From assembly GCA_040768665.1 (NCBI GenBank), contig JAXGMN010000061.1:1-64000 (forward strand): a stretch of DNA of 64,000 bases, written 5' to 3'. The translations under genes were made by a program, and so were the position numbers. The stretch is from JABWBD01 sp040768665. GTDB lineage: Bacteria; Planctomycetota; Planctomycetia; Pirellulales; Thermoguttaceae. The notes beneath the pieces are model-generated. The model worked only from the letters and a program-made list of their open reading frames with translations, was not told where the DNA came from and did no database searches. Position 1 is the stretch's first letter, and every line of letters begins with the position of its first letter. Shown piece by piece: positions 63,176 through 64,000 of the stretch.

Positions 63176-64000
63176 ATGTTGATGCAAGCGTGGTTCCGTC
63201 TGGTGATTCTGGTAGCCGTTGGTCTGGTCTCCTACCCGGCGGCTTTTGGCCAAGACAAACGGTCCAAGCCGCAGTCCCTGGCTAAGGACTATATCGTCGG
63301 CAAATGGATCGCCGAAGGCACCGTGGATGGGAAGGCCGTGACGGGCTTCATGCGGATCAGCCCCACGGCGGGCGGAGCGTGCCTGATCTACAACTGGTCG
63401 TATGGTCCGTCGCCGGACAAGATGGTGCGCGGGGCGGCTCTGGGAGGTCGCGATCCCAACTCGACCGACTTCCTTGAGTATTGCTTTGAATCCGACGGGT
63501 CGCACTTTATCAGCCGCTTCCTGGATACACCCTTCCCCGATATTGGTGTCGGGCATGGCGAGCGAACGGGAACCATCAACGGAAAACCTTACAAAGGCAA
63601 ACTTACGGTTGATCGACAAGGCCGGGCCGAATTTACCTTCGTGGCAAGCTCGGATAGCGGTGAAGACGTCAGGTTCACTTTTCGACGGGTGCAGGAGGTA
63701 GCCGCGGTTTCACAGAACTACGAGCGCCTCAAGGCTCTGGAGGACTACATCGGGGACTGGGTAGGCGAGGTGACGTTGGTGGACGACATCCCCGGCTTTG
63801 CCAAGAAAGGCGAGACCGTAACGAACCGGCCTTCTTTGAAATGGGTGCTGAACAAGTCCGCCGTGCAGATGGACTTGACGGGCATCTCCGCTGACGGCAA
63901 GGCCATCGACACCCGCTGGTTGTTCGGATGGGACAGTTCGAAAAACGAGATTGGCTACTCGGGGATGGATTCAGGTGGCAGTCGGAGTTGGGGCACGCTG
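63176..64000 (+). CDS. Secreted DUF1579-like protein 4 (runs off the window)
   Basis: Not closed within the window. From ATG 63176, preceded by GAGGGAGG, it begins MLMQAWFRLVILVAVGLVSY, a signal peptide. Reading continues open for 275 codons to the window's last base. Two related domains appear: KDYIVGKWIAEGTVDGKAVT and, near the end, LKALEDYIGDWVGEVTLVDD. Confidence 0.7.
   Translation, partial: MLMQAWFRLVILVAVGLVSYPAAFGQDKRSKPQSLAKDYIVGKWIAEGTVDGKAVTGFMRISPTAGGACLIYNWSYGPSPDKMVRGAALGGRDPNSTDFLEYCFESDGSHFISRFLDTPFPDIGVGHGERTGTINGKPYKGKLTVDRQGRAEFTFVASSDSGEDVRFTFRRVQEVAAVSQNYERLKALEDYIGDWVGEVTLVDDIPGFAKKGETVTNRPSLKWVLNKSAVQMDLTGISADGKAIDTRWLFGWDSSKNEIGYSGMDSGGSRSWGTL

Overview
The window is high-GC bacterial chromosome that looks like a planctomycete (Planctomycetota, probably a Pirellulales relative). 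This rests on family content and was not tested by any search. The pointers are a Tat-exported Gfo/Idh/MocA oxidoreductase, a sulfatase, two Ser/Thr kinases of unusual architecture (one fused to a formylglycine-enzyme-like and an esterase domain), TIR and CHAT proteins, DUF4416, DUF1573, a cytochrome c/nucleotidase lipoprotein, and many palindromic repeats. No rRNA, tRNA or CRISPR array was recognised.

Layout. 0-5.5 kb: a 2-oxoacid decarboxylase, an NmrA-like NAD(P)-binding protein and a ClC transporter with CBS domains. 5.9-10.7 kb: a two-gene TIR-membrane plus TPR-CHAT lipoprotein cassette bracketed by ~60-bp direct repeats. 10.8-12.7 kb: nested decayed mobile elements (two RAYT/IS200-like transposases and an IS66 fragment). 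13.9-23.5 kb: Gfo/Idh, a small coiled-coil lipoprotein, selD with an in-frame UGA read as selenocysteine, a methyltransferase-like protein, a membrane-anchored kinase, leuC-leuD and an amidase. 23.7-31.5 kb: a polysaccharide-type cluster (flippase, O-antigen ligase, two large membrane proteins) and a ketoacyl-synthase homologue lacking its Cys. 31.7-40.8 kb: the translation cluster nusA-infB-rbfA, an EndoIII-like protein, a TPR protein and a YebC protein. 48.2-40.9 kb, minus strand: DUF4416, a GlcNAc-1-P-transferase-like protein, an O-antigen ligase/TPR protein, DUF1573 and the nucleotidase/cytochrome gene. 48.3-50.2 kb: a sulfatase. 50.2-60.2 kb: a gene graveyard with two IS91-type copies in direct repeat, truncated ceramidase-like, nitrilase, PQQ-propeller and beta-lactamase-like genes, and an intact kinase-FGE-hydrolase gene. 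60.6-64 kb: four tandem secreted DUF1579-like proteins, the last running off the window.

The most striking signal is a set of palindromic elements of about 80-125 bp, several flanked by short imperfect direct repeats. Most sit in 5' leaders a few bases before a start codon. Two unrelated ones are inserted inside protein-coding genes with net lengths of 132 and 99 bp, so the reading frames survive. This resembles the Rickettsia palindromic elements but in a planctomycete. Other leads are the TIR/CHAT cassette, the selenoprotein SelD, and IS91 3' ends whose perfect palindromes differ completely in sequence while their flanks are conserved.
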